A program made the position numbers and the translations under genes. Source: Stramonita haemastoma (taxonomy: Eukaryota; Mollusca; Gastropoda; Neogastropoda; Muricidae). Taken from it: 64,000 bases of DNA. The stretch lies in NCBI GenBank assembly GCA_030674155.1, contig CM060334.1, forward strand, positions 26,130,537 to 26,194,536, written 5' to 3'. Shown here piece after piece: positions 19,696-31,069 of the stretch. Within the stretch, counting starts at the first letter, position 1, and each line of letters starts with the position of its first letter. The notes below the pieces were generated by a model that was given only the letters and a program-made list of their open reading frames with translations, had not been told where the DNA came from and did not search any database.

Positions 19696-19765
19696 TGTAA
19701 ATCCCGGCAAACCTGGGTTCAGGATTCAATTATTCAATCCCGGCAAATCCGGGTTCAGGACTAAG
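19696..19765 (+). repeat. Short direct repeat (AATCCCGGCAAA..)
   Basis: AATCCCGGCAAACCTGGGTT and AATCCCGGCAAATCCGGGTT lie about 35 bp apart; each can fold on itself (CCCGG...CCGGG). Confidence 0.7.
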
Positions 19766-20330
19766 AGGGTCAAATTAAGGAATGAAAGTGATTAATGTGC
19801 TTTGCCATGTAATTTTTGCTTTCTTTGTCGTCCAGCTAGACGTTTAGATATTTGAAGGAATTACATTGTGTTGATTTTGAACTTGTGGTGAATGTTATTG
19901 GAATTTTGTAAATCGATATAAGGTGACAGCCTTGATATGGCCTTTGTTGTCAGTGGGGTAGTAACAGCATGAAGTGAGGTGAAATCATGAAGGACTTGTG
20001 ACAGTTCCAGTTTCACAAAAAAGCTGATGGAGGTTGGATTCTGTTTTCTCTTTTTCAGCGTTGATTTGGTCTTTAAAAAAAAAAAAAATCATTCTACAGT
20101 CTGGTTTTACATTGATTGGGATTGGATTGGTTTTACAGAGGAATAACAATTGAGTATGGCATTTCTGACTTCTTTGAGCTGAATTGTTATGATTTTTTAA
20201 TATAATGGTAGAACATTTTTGTATGTATAAAATTAATGCTACATCAGTGATACATTTTATTCATATTTATCTTTTGTCAACAGCCCTTGAAAAAAAATAG
20301 TCCAGAGCTTTAAATAATTGTTTTTCTGGT

Positions 20331-20692
20331 TTTTTATTTATTTATTTTTATTTATTTATTTATTCTTTTATATCAAGGATAATGGAATAAGTGCTCATGT
20401 GCTTTTTTACATCCAGTCCCTGTGTGTATGCAGTTTTGTAAATCTTGTCATCTGTTCCCACCAGCACAGAATGGCCTACTCTTACAAAAAGTTGAACAGG
20501 ATTTAACATGTGCACAAGATGTTCTGCATGCGTTTGCATATGGGGCTTTGGTTTATAGTCTCATCCAAAGGATTTTTGGGGGAGTGGAGTCGGCACTGAT
20601 GTTAACTCCAGGAGAAAAATCCCCTCGAACAAGACTCGAACCGGGTCGTCAAATTGCGAGTGTAATTTTCTGACCACTAGGCCGCAAGAGTG
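20331..20692 (-). repeat. SINE-2 copy, full length
   Basis: Antisense: (TTTA)n tail, GGATAATGGAATAAG, the core, GAGTCGGCACTGATG, then the head with the B-box complement (GACTCGAACCGGG) and CTGACCACTAGGC. Confidence 0.88.
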
Positions 20693-20699
20693 TACTGTT

Positions 20700-21480
20700 A
20701 CATTTTTTTTTATGCCAAAACTGACTGAAATGCCTGTGGTCTTTTTTGTTGTTGATGTTTGTTATAAGCATGCTTTTTGTACACTTAATCATTGATTATG
20801 TTGCTGTATTTAGTAAATATTATTGCATTATCATTGCTGTCATGTTTACAGGAAGGTTGATTCTTTTCAAGGCCTATGTGAATCGCCTTTGATCATTTTG
20901 TTTCTTTGTAAGCATTTTGTTGTTGTTGTTTTTTTAGGGAGAATCATGCTCCTTATATTTGTGTTAAATATATTTATCGACATAAAAGAATAGATAAATA
21001 AGTATGTAAATAGCTTTGAATGATTGGAATTATTTATCCATGTTTCTCCTCTATATTCTTTCATTGCCTGTCAAAGAATGTGATGTATTACCTTTTTCCA
21101 TGATTTTTTTCTTTAGAAACTTTTTTTTTTTTAGCTTGAATTTTTTTTTCTTTACCGTCTTTTTTTCTTTTAAAAGCTGGAATGCTTGAGTAATGCTCAC
21201 AGCTATCAGTTCCCCTCACTGTACTCAGCATCTTTTGTAAGATTTTTGTTTTGACGTTTTCCAGCTTTGAGAGGTCAGCTTAGTTTTTAATCGGAATACT
21301 GATAATAATGATGCTTACTTGTGTTCTTGTCGTGGATGTTACTCCACATGAACTGCATATTATTGATGGCTTGATGAAAAAAAGCAAATTTATTGCTTAC
21401 TCAATGTTTCATCTGGAAATAAAAATTTTGACTTGACTTGGGGGAAAAATGTAACAAACAAAAAATCATGGACTGAAGTG
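20700..21480. other. A/T-rich stretch, no gene seen
   Basis: Several T-runs (21119-21175); no recognised element. Confidence 0.4.
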
Positions 21481-21490
21481 AAAATCATGG

Positions 21491-21530
21491 GGAGAGAGAG
21501 AGAGAGAAGAGAGAGAGAGGGGAGTGTGAT

Positions 21531-21584
<54 letters not shown>
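21491..21584. repeat. (GA)n then (GT)n microsatellites
   Basis: GA units to about 21524 and GT units from 21531. Confidence 0.93.
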
Positions 21585-21585
<1 letters not shown>

Positions 21586-21596
21586 CCCGTGGGGAT

Positions 21597-22012
21597 GCCG
21601 GGGGCTTTTTCAGTGTGAATAGCATCCCCACCTTCTGGAAATTCTGTGCTGGACATTTCCGCTTTTCAATCTCTGTTTTTGTCTTTCTCCTTACCTTTCT
21701 CTCATCTCTCTTGCTTATTTCTGCCTTCCCAGTCCATTATCCTGCCTTTTTTAAAGCAATTTTTTCCAAAAAAAAATATCAGGTTTTCATCATATGACAT
21801 TTTGCCTGTGATTCTTTTGCTCTGGCAACCAGGTAGTGATACTTATTACTCTGGGATGGGAACAGGATGCCCATTCTGCAGTGTTGTTTTTCCATTTGGC
21901 ATTTTTTATGTCTATTTTTGTACTTTAAAATAATTATCTTTAAAAAAAAAAAAAGGTTTTGGTAGCGTAAGAATGATAAACTAAGTGGAATGGCTAGCAT
22001 CCTCTGCATAGC
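21597..22012 (+). repeat. Dispersed repeat F copy 2 (most complete)
   Basis: Starts GCCGGGGGCTTTTTCAGTG, contains GAATAGCATCCCCACCTTCT, TTGCTCTGGCAACCAGGTAG, GATGCCCATTCTGCAGTGTT and ends AAGTGGAATGGCTAGCATCC. Confidence 0.8.
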
Positions 22013-22299
22013 TTTTAATTTATATGTACAATATTGTACATATAAATGACTCTTGTAAGTTCATTGATAGGTTTTATTCATTTGAGTTTTTTAATTGAAC
22101 CTTTGATAAATAATTTTCAAAATGATAGAGAAGTTGTAGGTGGTTACCTGCTCTCCCATAGAGTATTGCATCACCATAAGAGCAGTGCCACCAATTATTT
22201 ACATATTAAAAAACAAATTCCTGTCCGCATGTGTGGGGGGGGGGGGGTGTTAGAGTGGCAATAAAACTGACCCCCAAAATTTTTATACAGAACTTTGCC

Positions 22300-22515
22300 A
22301 GGGACTACTTTTGTTGCCGTGGATTCTTTTTCATGCACTGAATTTATGTTGTACACAAGGTATCAGTTTATCCTCTCATCCGAAAGACTAGGTCTCGGTT
22401 CACCACTTCAGGTCTGGTGGATGGGGGAAAAGGTTGGGCACAACTTGGGATTGAACCTGCACACATTGCTTTCTAGGCAAGTGCGCGTTACCTCTGGATC
22501 ACCGATCCACATTAA
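22300..22515 (-). repeat. tRNA-headed SINE-like copy
   Basis: The minus strand has GGTTCAATCCC (B-box) and a tRNA-like segment GGTGATCCAGAGGTAACGCG upstream of it. The downstream part includes CTCATCCGAAAGACTAGG, the motif shared with the SINE-2/SINE-3 core. Confidence 0.6.
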
Positions 22516-22928
22516 TTTCTTCACATAGCGTTACTGTTGCTGGGTATATGACGGTTGGTTCACATTGATTCTTTCTTTTTTTTCTTTTAACATTTTTATT
22601 TGGGGGGGGGGGGAGGGGGTCACATTGATTCAGTGGTTGGGTCTGATATCATAATTTATAATAATTTTTTTTATCCACAAAGGCATAAAAGAAAGGGAGC
22701 CAGAGAGAAACATTTTTTTGGAGTGTGTTAAATGCAATTTTTTATTTTCACCAGGAGCAAAATTACCCTTGTTATTGCTCTTTTTTAAAAGACAGTTATG
22801 TGTCTGTGTTGTGTTAGAACGTGCAAAAATTACCATTTCTGTTAATGTTTTGATAAAATGACAGTTGTATTATTGTTATATTATTATAGTTTTGTTACTA
22901 TATTATGAATTTATATATTAATATTATT

Positions 22929-22932
<4 letters not shown>

Positions 22933-22974
<42 letters not shown>
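22933..22974. repeat. (AT)n microsatellite
   Basis: About 21 AT units. Confidence 0.93.
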
Positions 22975-22978
<4 letters not shown>

Positions 22979-23014
22979 TTACTGATTAACTGTTGGCCAA
23001 GGCCAAAACTTGTC

Positions 23015-23320
23015 AGTTATTGATGTCAAGGTCTACATCCCAGTGCTGTGCTGTAAAGTGTTGAGACTGTCTTCAGCCATGACCAGGTCTTAGCATAACA
23101 TAACCACCTGCACTCTCCTTCAAAGGACAAACAAATCCTCTGAAGTCAGAGTATGGCTGTCTGTGTGGTGAGGTGTGTGAAAAGCGTCAGACACACAGTC
23201 TCTTCATCCTATCTGTATTTGCAATCTCACACTGAATCCAAAGGTAAGATGAAGGAGACAGAGTGCATACTCTGGGTGATTCCCCACAGTGTGTGTTGAA
23301 CTAGTCTAAGAAATGCCTAA
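23015..23320 (+). repeat. Dispersed repeat G copy
   Basis: Contains CTGAAGTCAGAGTATGGCTG, CAATCTCACACTGA and CAGAGTGCATACTCTGGGTG, shared in order with 26715-26905 and, more decayed, 47973-48260. Confidence 0.6.
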
Positions 23321-23405
23321 CAACTGATAAATCGTAACATTTATTTTGATTTGTGAATGATTTGTGAATGGCGAGGCAGTGTCTTTAGTGTGTGTGTGTG
23401 TGCTT

Positions 23406-23575
23406 ATTTATTTTATTTTATTCTTTTATATCGAGGATAATGGAATAAGCACTCATGTGCTTTTTTTATTTTATTTTATTCTTTTATATCGAGGATAATG
23501 GAATAAGCACTCATGTGCTTTTTTTCATCCAGTCCCCGTGTGTATGCAGTTTTTGTAAATATTGTCATCTCTGTG
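23406..23575 (-). repeat. SINE-2 3' end, tandemly duplicated
   Basis: The segment TTCTTTTATATCGAGGATAA through TAAGCACTCATGTGC occurs twice in a row (23430 and 23489), then runs into a truncated core. Confidence 0.8.
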
Positions 23576-23669
23576 AGTGCGCACTAGGAAGTTACTTAGT
23601 ATGAGTTATCTACTTACTTGACTTCTCAAGTGTGACATCTCAAGTGTGCTGTATTTTGGAAAGGTTTTG

Positions 23670-24025
23670 TATTTTATTTATCATTTATTAATTTATTCTT
23701 TTATTTCGAGGATAATGGAATAAGCGCTCATGCGCTTTTTTACATCCAGTCCCTGTGTGTATGCAGTTTTGTAAATCTTGTCATCTGTTCCCTCTGGCAC
23801 ACAATGGCCTAGTCTTACGTAAAGTGGAACAGGATGTAATGTGTGCGCAAGATGCTCTGCATGCGTTCGCACACAGATCCTTGGTTTATAGTCTTATCCG
23901 AAGGACTTTTGGGGAGAGTGGAGTCAGCGCCGATGTTAATTCCAGGGGAAAATCCCCTCAAATGGGAATCAAACACATGTCATCAAATTGTGAGGGCAAT
24001 GTTCTGACCACAAGGGTATCTCGTC
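23670..24025 (-). repeat. SINE-2 copy, full length
   Basis: Antisense copy from the A/T tail through the core to TTCTGACCACAAGG in the head. Confidence 0.85.
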
Positions 24026-24107
24026 CCCCATGTGTGTGTGTGTTTGCAGATTTTTGTAGGTGCTATTATTTATTTATCTTGCAAACTTACCAAATACTTT
24101 ATGCATG

Positions 24108-24540
24108 AAATACTGCAGAGGGCTTTTATAAAGAGCATCCCCACTTTCTGTAAATTCTGGGCTAGAAATTTCCCCTATTGCTCTGTTTCTGGGGGGTTTT
24201 CTTTATTTTTCTGTCCTTTCTCTCTCTTGCTTTTTCTGCCTTCCCAGTCCATTTTCCCACCCTTTTTTCCAAGCATATCTAAAAACTTTTAGCTTCAGAC
24301 GTTGTGGGACACTTTGCTTGTATTGTTTTGTTCTTGGGACCAAGTAGTCAAATAGCAGATAATTGGGGTGGTTACAGGATGCTCATTATGTACTGTTATT
24401 TGCCTATTTGGGTTTTTAATCCTTTGACATCTTTGTAGTTGTTTTTCTGGGTTTTTGCTTTGTTTTTACCATTTTTGGAAACCTGGGGCAGATGAGTTAG
24501 ATGGAAAAGCTGGTGTCCTCAGCCATCCTGGTTTTATTGG
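24108..24540 (+). repeat. Dispersed repeat F copy 3
   Basis: AGAGCATCCCCACTTTCTGT, the pyrimidine-rich centre, ACCAAGTAGTCAAATA and AAAGCTGGTGTCCTC in family order. Confidence 0.7.
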
Positions 24541-24559
24541 CCCTATGAAATGAAGTGTT

Positions 24560-24570
<11 letters not shown>

Positions 24571-24591
<21 letters not shown>

Positions 24592-24595
24592 GGGG
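24571..24595. repeat. Poly(G) tract of 25
   Basis: G25 following a T-run. Confidence 0.95.
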
Positions 24596-24599
24596 AGCA

Positions 24600-24790
24600 G
24601 GGGCGGGGTGGTTTGGCTTTCATCAGATGGATACCTCAGTCTCTGTGACAAAGGCAGCTGTACACTGTAGGTCCTCCCAGCCTCCATAGAGCTTCTTGGC
24701 CACGGGGGTGGTAGGGGTCAGTCGGGCCAGATCCTCTTTTGGAGTGCCTTAGGTAGCGGGCAGGACTGCAGCACCTGTTCTGTTGCCTGG
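24600..24790 (-). mobile_element. Non-LTR retrotransposon 3' ORF remnant (type 1)
   Basis: The minus strand reads GSQATEQVLQSCPLPKALQK then RIWPD and, after a premature stop, VAKKLYGGWEDLQCTAAF. Homologous to 14980-15190. Only the C-terminal tail remains. Confidence 0.7.
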
Positions 24791-24795
24791 CTGCC

Positions 24796-25425
24796 AGTCT
24801 TGCAAGTCTTTGTGTTGCCTATGTGGAGTTTTGAGGAGTTAGCCTTTGTGTTGCCTATGTGGAGTTTTGAGGAGTTAGCCTTTGTGTTGCCTATGTGGAG
24901 TTTTGAGGAGTTAGCCTTTGTGTTGCCTATGTGGAGTTTTGAGGAGTTAGCCTTTGTGTTGCCTGTGTGGAGTTTTGAGGAGTTATCCTTTGTGTTGCCT
25001 GTGTGGAGTTTTGAGGAGTTAGCCTTTGTGTTGCCTGTGTGGAGTTTTGAGGAGTTAGCCTTTGTGTTGCCTGTGTGGAGTTTTGAGGAGTTATCCTTTG
25101 TGTTGCCTGTGTGGAGTTTTGAGGAGTTATCCTTTGTGTTGCCTGTGTGGAGTTTTGAGTTGTTGGCCTTTGTGTTGCCTATGTGAAGTGTTGAGGAGTT
25201 AGCCTTTGTGTTGCCTATGTGGAGTTTTGAGGAGTTAGCCTTTGTGTTGCCTATCTGGAGTTTTGAGGAGTTATCCTATGTGGAGTTTTGAAGAGTTATC
25301 CTTTGTGTTGCCTATCTGGAGTTTTGAGGAGTTATCCTATGTGTGTTTTGAGGAGTTATCCTATGTGGAGTTTTGAGGAGTTATCCTTTGTGTTGCCTAT
25401 GTGGAGTTTTGAGGAGTTAGTTAGT
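24796..25425 (+). repeat. 36-bp minisatellite, about 17 copies
   Basis: Unit GGAGTTTTGAGGAGTTAGCC then TTTGTGTTGCCTATGT. Because 36 is a multiple of 3, the first ten copies stay open as a 12-residue periodic frame (24800-25186); later units contain indels. Judged non-coding. Confidence 0.95.
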
Positions 25426-25534
25426 TAGTTATTCAGGTTGAAGGTATTGTATATTCAAGGAGACTAGGAGATGTTGATTGAGATTAACTTGAAGTGGTCA
25501 GTGGAGCTATAAACATGAAAGGAAATGAAGGACA

Positions 25535-25800
25535 CTATAGCTAAGTGGTAAAGAATATTTGACTTCTATCAAGTGGGTCCATGAAGTAAGTTATGGGTTT
25601 CCTTCTCTGCAGGGGCACCTGGTGAATTAAAGGTGGAGATTCTTACGACCTCCCAGGTCGACTTGAAAGTGTAGACCTTCCAGGGCCTCGATTTGCTTAG
25701 TGTATATATAAACACATGCAGCAAATCAATACAGGCATGAAAGAACCCATCATTCATGCTGGCGCACAGTGGGTTCTGGAAACACACACAAAAAAAGAGC
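25535..25800 (+). repeat. SINE-4 copy
   Basis: Contains a tRNA-like start (TAGCTAAGTGGTAAAG) and GGTGGAGATTCTTACGACCT, CCCAGGTCGACTTGAAAGTG, TAGACCTTCCAGGGCCT. Related to 57168-57430 and 61317-61500. Confidence 0.65.
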
Positions 25801-26010
25801 TGCTCTGAAGTGAAAACGCGCCGGCTGAGGCCAGCAGACAGACCTGCCGAGTTATAAGCACAGGAGACCAGGTACAACGCATCCCACCCAATAAAGGAAC
25901 AGAGAGAAGAGACGGATGAAATGAAATGAGAAGCTTAGAAGAACAGAGAATTCATCTATTTATACTAAATGCTAATAAACACTCCACAAATACAATGTTC
26001 ACACAGCACT

Positions 26011-26016
26011 TTTATT
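26011..26016 (-). promoter_or_regulatory. Candidate polyadenylation signal of NDUFA13
   Basis: AATAAA on the minus strand about 370 nt beyond the NDUFA13 stop. Right orientation and plausible 3' UTR length, but the hexamer is common by chance in A/T-rich DNA. Confidence 0.4.
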
Positions 26017-26382
26017 CATGAATACAAATTTAACAAGACTTCACATCGACATATTCTCTCAAAGACAAGAAATCTCTTCTCACTTGAAGTACTCCTAAAT
26101 TCTACTGATTATTCAGTCTGAACCACATTGACAAAACTTAACACAGAGCACTTTTTTTTTTTTCGTTTTTCTTTCTCTCTCAGTTCTACAGGCTTTAAAT
26201 TTTGACTTATTTACCACAAGCCTATCAGTTCAAAAACAAAAACGTCTGCCTGTTAAATCAAAGCAACATTCAATCAATTCTTCTTTCTTGGTATCGCACT
26301 AGTGCGCGAGATATAAACGAAAGTGGTAACAATAAACCTGAACTGCACACACGTGAAGAAGGAAAACCAACTACAGTTCTGC

Positions 26383-26586
26383 TCAGTGGTTCATGCCATC
26401 ATGGACGATGTGGAACTTCTCCCAGTAGGGGCAGTGAGCAAAGTACTCCTCAGAGGCAGGCCAGAGCCAGCGGTTGCGGATGTTGTGGTAGACAGGCTCC
26501 CCCACAGCGTGCCCGTTTTCCAGCCCTCCACATCCTTCATCAGCTCGTTCTCCTCTTCCCGGTTGGCCAGGAACTGCTTCAGCATC
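26383..26586 (-). CDS. NDUFA13: NDUFA13 exon 4 (C terminus, one-base deletion)
   Basis: Acceptor CAG at 26589-26587. It reads MLKQFLANREEENELMKDVEGWK in one frame, then VGEPVYHNIRNRWLWPASEE... to the stop (26385-26383) in the next frame. The switch lies between about 26521 and 26504, next to short A, G and C runs. The family motif DWKVGE spans this very point, which shows that both halves belong to one exon. Confidence 0.92.
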   Translation of the reverse strand, partial: DAEAVPGQPGRGERADEGCGGLENGHAVGEPVYHNIRNRWLWPASEEYFAHCPYWEKFHIVHDGMNH

Positions 26587-29233
26587 CTGCGTTTGCATGC
26601 AACGTATTGACCTTGTTAGTTTATTATGTGACTGCTAGGGAAAAAGTAGAACGTCAAATTATATGTTGCTGGTGTTGGGTATTCCCCAGTTCAACACTTT
26701 GGGGCTCACCCAGAATATGTATTGTCTCACAACACCTGGGTCCTATGAAGTCTGAGTATGGCTGCCTATATGGCGAGGTACTTGAAAATAGTCATACGCG
26801 CAAACTTCTTATTCAGTGTGCAATTTCAATCTCGCAGTGATTCCCAGGTGGGATTAGTGAGTCAGAGTGCACATTCTGGGTGACCCCCAAAGTGTTAAGC
26901 TGGGGAACAACAACAACAACACCTGGGGATCATTGTGAGACTGTAAGTACATATTGGATGAGAAGTTTGGGTCCACCATTCTTTTCTCAAGTATTGAGCC
27001 ATAAAGGGCAGCCCAACTCTCAACTTCAGAGGACCCTTTTACATTTAAGTCTGTTTTCAGATAAATGGTTGCAGATGAATACTTGAGTGTTCTTACATCG
27101 AGTCAACCGCTACTACATGACAGGTCATTTTTGTTGACTGCTTCTGAAACAGCCAGCCTCTCTCTGTGGAGGTCAAACCAGATCAAAGTAACTTAGTAAG
27201 AGAAGGCCTGTTTTTGAAACCTGAACATTACAAAGGTAATATTAGCGTCAAATAGCTTTTACTTTGTGCTATATCCAATTCTAAAGCTGTCGACTTTACA
27301 ATTTCTTTCTCCCTACACTGACTGGTAGCTTACTTTTTTTGGTCTTCAAGTTGTGAATGATATGTTATTTAAAATTTGAAAAGGAAAACTATCAATTAAA
27401 AAGTCACTGATATTACATAAAGTACTTCACAATCAAAATGTTGGCCTGATAAAGATTAAACTTTGCCAAGCAATGTTGGCGTCAACAGATTTTGGCAATA
27501 ATGCCAAATTATACAGTTTTTCATTTGAGCTACTTGTTTAAATTCAAGATTGATTTGCCAAGAAGGGGTAAAGGGTTTCAGAGAGTGAGAGAGAACGGGT
27601 TTGAGAAAGAGAGAGAGAAGACCTTTGTGTGTGAAAAATGAAGAGAGAATGTGTGTGTGTGTGCGCGTGTGTGCGTGCATGCAAGGAAAATTCATCTAAA
27701 AACCTATGACTATAGTCTATACACTGCAACATCAATCCTTATCTATGATAAATGGTGCAAAGACTGAGAGATAGATAACATAATGCTTTGTTTCAATTCA
27801 TGAGTGTATCACATGTATGTACATCAATGAGTATGCGTCATGAGTGTCAGAACTTACATTCTTTGCTGCTCAGCAACGATGAGAGGAGTAATGGCAATCC
27901 TGGCATCCCTCATCTCCAGCTCCTCTTTCCTGAAAACAAAACAGTTCTCCTGAGAAATATTGGAGAGAGAGAACACTGAATTTCTTTATTGCCATTGAAG
28001 ATGAAGGGTTTTTGACCAAGGCAGAGGAGGCATGTGTGACAATTTATCATTTATGGCAATATGAAAACACCCCCCCCCCCTTCCCCCCAAACAAACCAAA
28101 AACATATTTAATTCTATAGCTAACTGTTTAGATAAAAGAAAATTTAACAGCCCCCAGCCCCTCATCTTTGATCTAGAGTCTCTGAGGGCTAAAACTAGTA
28201 CAAGAATAATCATTGCTTTTTAAGGATTTTGTATTCTATTTTGTTTTACTTGGAGCCCTTTGGGAAATGGGGGGAGAAAGAGCTGGAGAAAATAAAGTCC
28301 AAAACCCAGAAGCCAAATAAATAAAAGAAGAAGGGAAAGAAAATAAAACCAGCAAAAAGAAACTCCATTAGTATTACCATCATCAAATGTTGAATTCATG
28401 CTTGGTTAAACAGCTCTGCTGATGACAATGGCCATACCAGCACTGTCACCATGTTAAGAATTAGCTATTGGTTTAATTCAAAACTGTTGCTGTATAGTGT
28501 ATATTTTTTATATTCAAATTAACCTACCAAGGCTAAGACTGGGTAACTGATCAGTGATCGCTTCAGTCGATTCTTGTGTCAACACCCACGGCAGCAAATA
28601 GCAGTGTTGATTCTAGGATTTCAAAAAAGGGGGCACAAGGGCCCCCTGAAATGAAAAAAAGGGGGCATTTGCCCCCCTCCCCCCTTTTCTCCCTCCCCCT
28701 TTTCTCTTCATAAAAAAGGGGACAAGTAGTAAGTAGTATATTTTGCTCATAATACCGTTAGTAACTCTGATTTCTGCTATTTTTCAAGAACGAGAAACAA
28801 AACAAACAGGATGGCATGTAGGCAGACAGGATTTAATATACACCTTATGCATTGCAGCTGGTATGTAAAATGATTTTCTTACACAGGAAAGAGAGAGAGG
28901 GGGGGAGAGAGGGGGAGAGAGAGAGAGAGATACAGAGAGAGAGAGAAGGAAGGAGAGAGATAGTCAAATTTGTATTTCCACATTTTGAGTTGGGAGAGAG
29001 AGCTAGATCTAGATGAAAAAAGAGGCAAGTGCCAAATTCAGTCTCCCCCACCCCCCTCTTACCATATGAGAGAGAGAGACAGAGACAGTGGAGAGAGGTG
29101 GGGGAAGGAGGAAGGGATGTCAAAAGTCTATTTTGTATTTCCATTCAGAGTTGGAGGGAGAACTAGATTTAGATCTAGATGAGAAAAGGGGTTAAAGCCA
29201 ATATCTAAGTCTTATCTTTTCCTCCCATATGGA

Positions 29234-29266
<33 letters not shown>

Positions 29267-31033
29267 AAGAGAGAGAAAGGGGGGGGGGGGGTCAAAGTCA
29301 ATTTTGTATTTCCACTTTCAGAGTTAGAGAGAGATCTAGATCTAGATGAGAGGAGAGGTGAAAGCCAATATCAAAGTCTTGTCCCTCCCCCCTCCCCATA
29401 AGGGAGGGAGGGAGGAGAGAGAGAGAGAGAGAGACACTCAGAGAGAGAGACTCAGAGAGAGAGACTCAGAGAGAGAGAGAGAGTTTCTGTTAAGGATAGA
29501 TCTAGATGAGAAAAGTGGTGAAATCCAATATCAAAGTCTTTTTCTTCCCATGCAGAGAGAGAGAGAGGGAGGGGAGGGGGGAGAGAGAGAGAGAGAGGAG
29601 GGGGGGGGGAGGTCAAAGTCATTTTTTATATCCAGCCGATAGTCTACCCTATACCATCATTATTGTTGCCACGCACGGGCTATTTGTCTAGCTAGATCTG
29701 AAAAACTGCCTTGAAAACTCTTTGGTCTACCAGCTTTGAACCCTGCTGGGACGCCGGAGCTTCTTCCGCTAACACAACTAACGATCTCCGTCACAATGAC
29801 GTCACTTGTTTCAGGAGTCACGGCTCCTTTGAAAAATGACGTAATGACGTAAATGAGTAGGGAAATGACGTCGGACCAGCCGTTTTGTGATGGTTGTGAC
29901 GACTGTAGGCGCTAATCAGTGCATCTTGCTGTCCCTGGGGTATCAACGTAATGACCAACGCATGTAGCGCTAATTTGAAACTATACAAACAGCAGTTGTG
30001 GGGCGCACTGTTTGTTCAAATATGCGCTATCCACAGTTTTTTTGCGTCCGTTAGGGCGCACTAGTCACATTATTTTGCGGCAAAGTTGAAAAAAATGCGG
30101 GAATCCCGCAAGGGCGCACCCTAGAATCAACACTGAAATAGGAAGCCCAGTGTACACACACACACAGTCACACACACACACACACACATAATTTCAGTCA
30201 CATAATTTTTGAATGTAAGAGTCTAAAACCACTCTTACCCTCTTTCTCGGAAAAATCCTTGGATAAGATTTTTTAAAATCTTAATTTGGCATTTCGTAGA
30301 ACAAAATCTTTAATGAATAGTTCTTTAGGAAATTTGTTATAGTTTTAAGTCATACTAGCATTTGTTATGTATTTACTTGTTGTTATCACTGTTTAGCCCA
30401 AATCTATGTACTGTATACCTTTTTAAGAAAAAGACACCCATTTTACTGCACACATCCATCAACATACTAGACCATCCCCTTCCCTTCCAATCGTCTAATA
30501 TCACTTTGAGTGAACAGACGTAAAATCGAAGCAACAACACCAACACACACACACACGTATACACATTCATGCAAAATAAAAAGAAAATGCAGATACATGT
30601 ATACTTCATAATAATAATGACAGAAAAAAACATTTCTAACCTTTGCCGTTTTCTGTCAAAGTAATAGAGAGCCCACATGGTTCCCGTGAAAGCAGAGAAG
30701 AGTCCAAATGTTGCAATGCCTGAAATGTGGAAAAAACAACCACAAACCAACAAATTATATATCAATGACAAAACCTTTGTCTTGCATGTTTATATTACAT
30801 ATTGAAAAGTTGTTATCCATCATCACAATATCTACAATGTGTATAGGCTACTACTACTACTAGTACTAGTGACAGTAGTGTTAATAGAACAGCTTGTATT
30901 CAATGTATACATTTGCACAGACATACACACAGTAAATAGTATACACACAAAGAAGCCAGCACATGTATCTATAGCCTAAATGTATACACAATTGCATGCA
31001 CACACAGACCACAAGATACAACAAAAGTGCACA

Positions 31034-31069
<36 letters not shown>

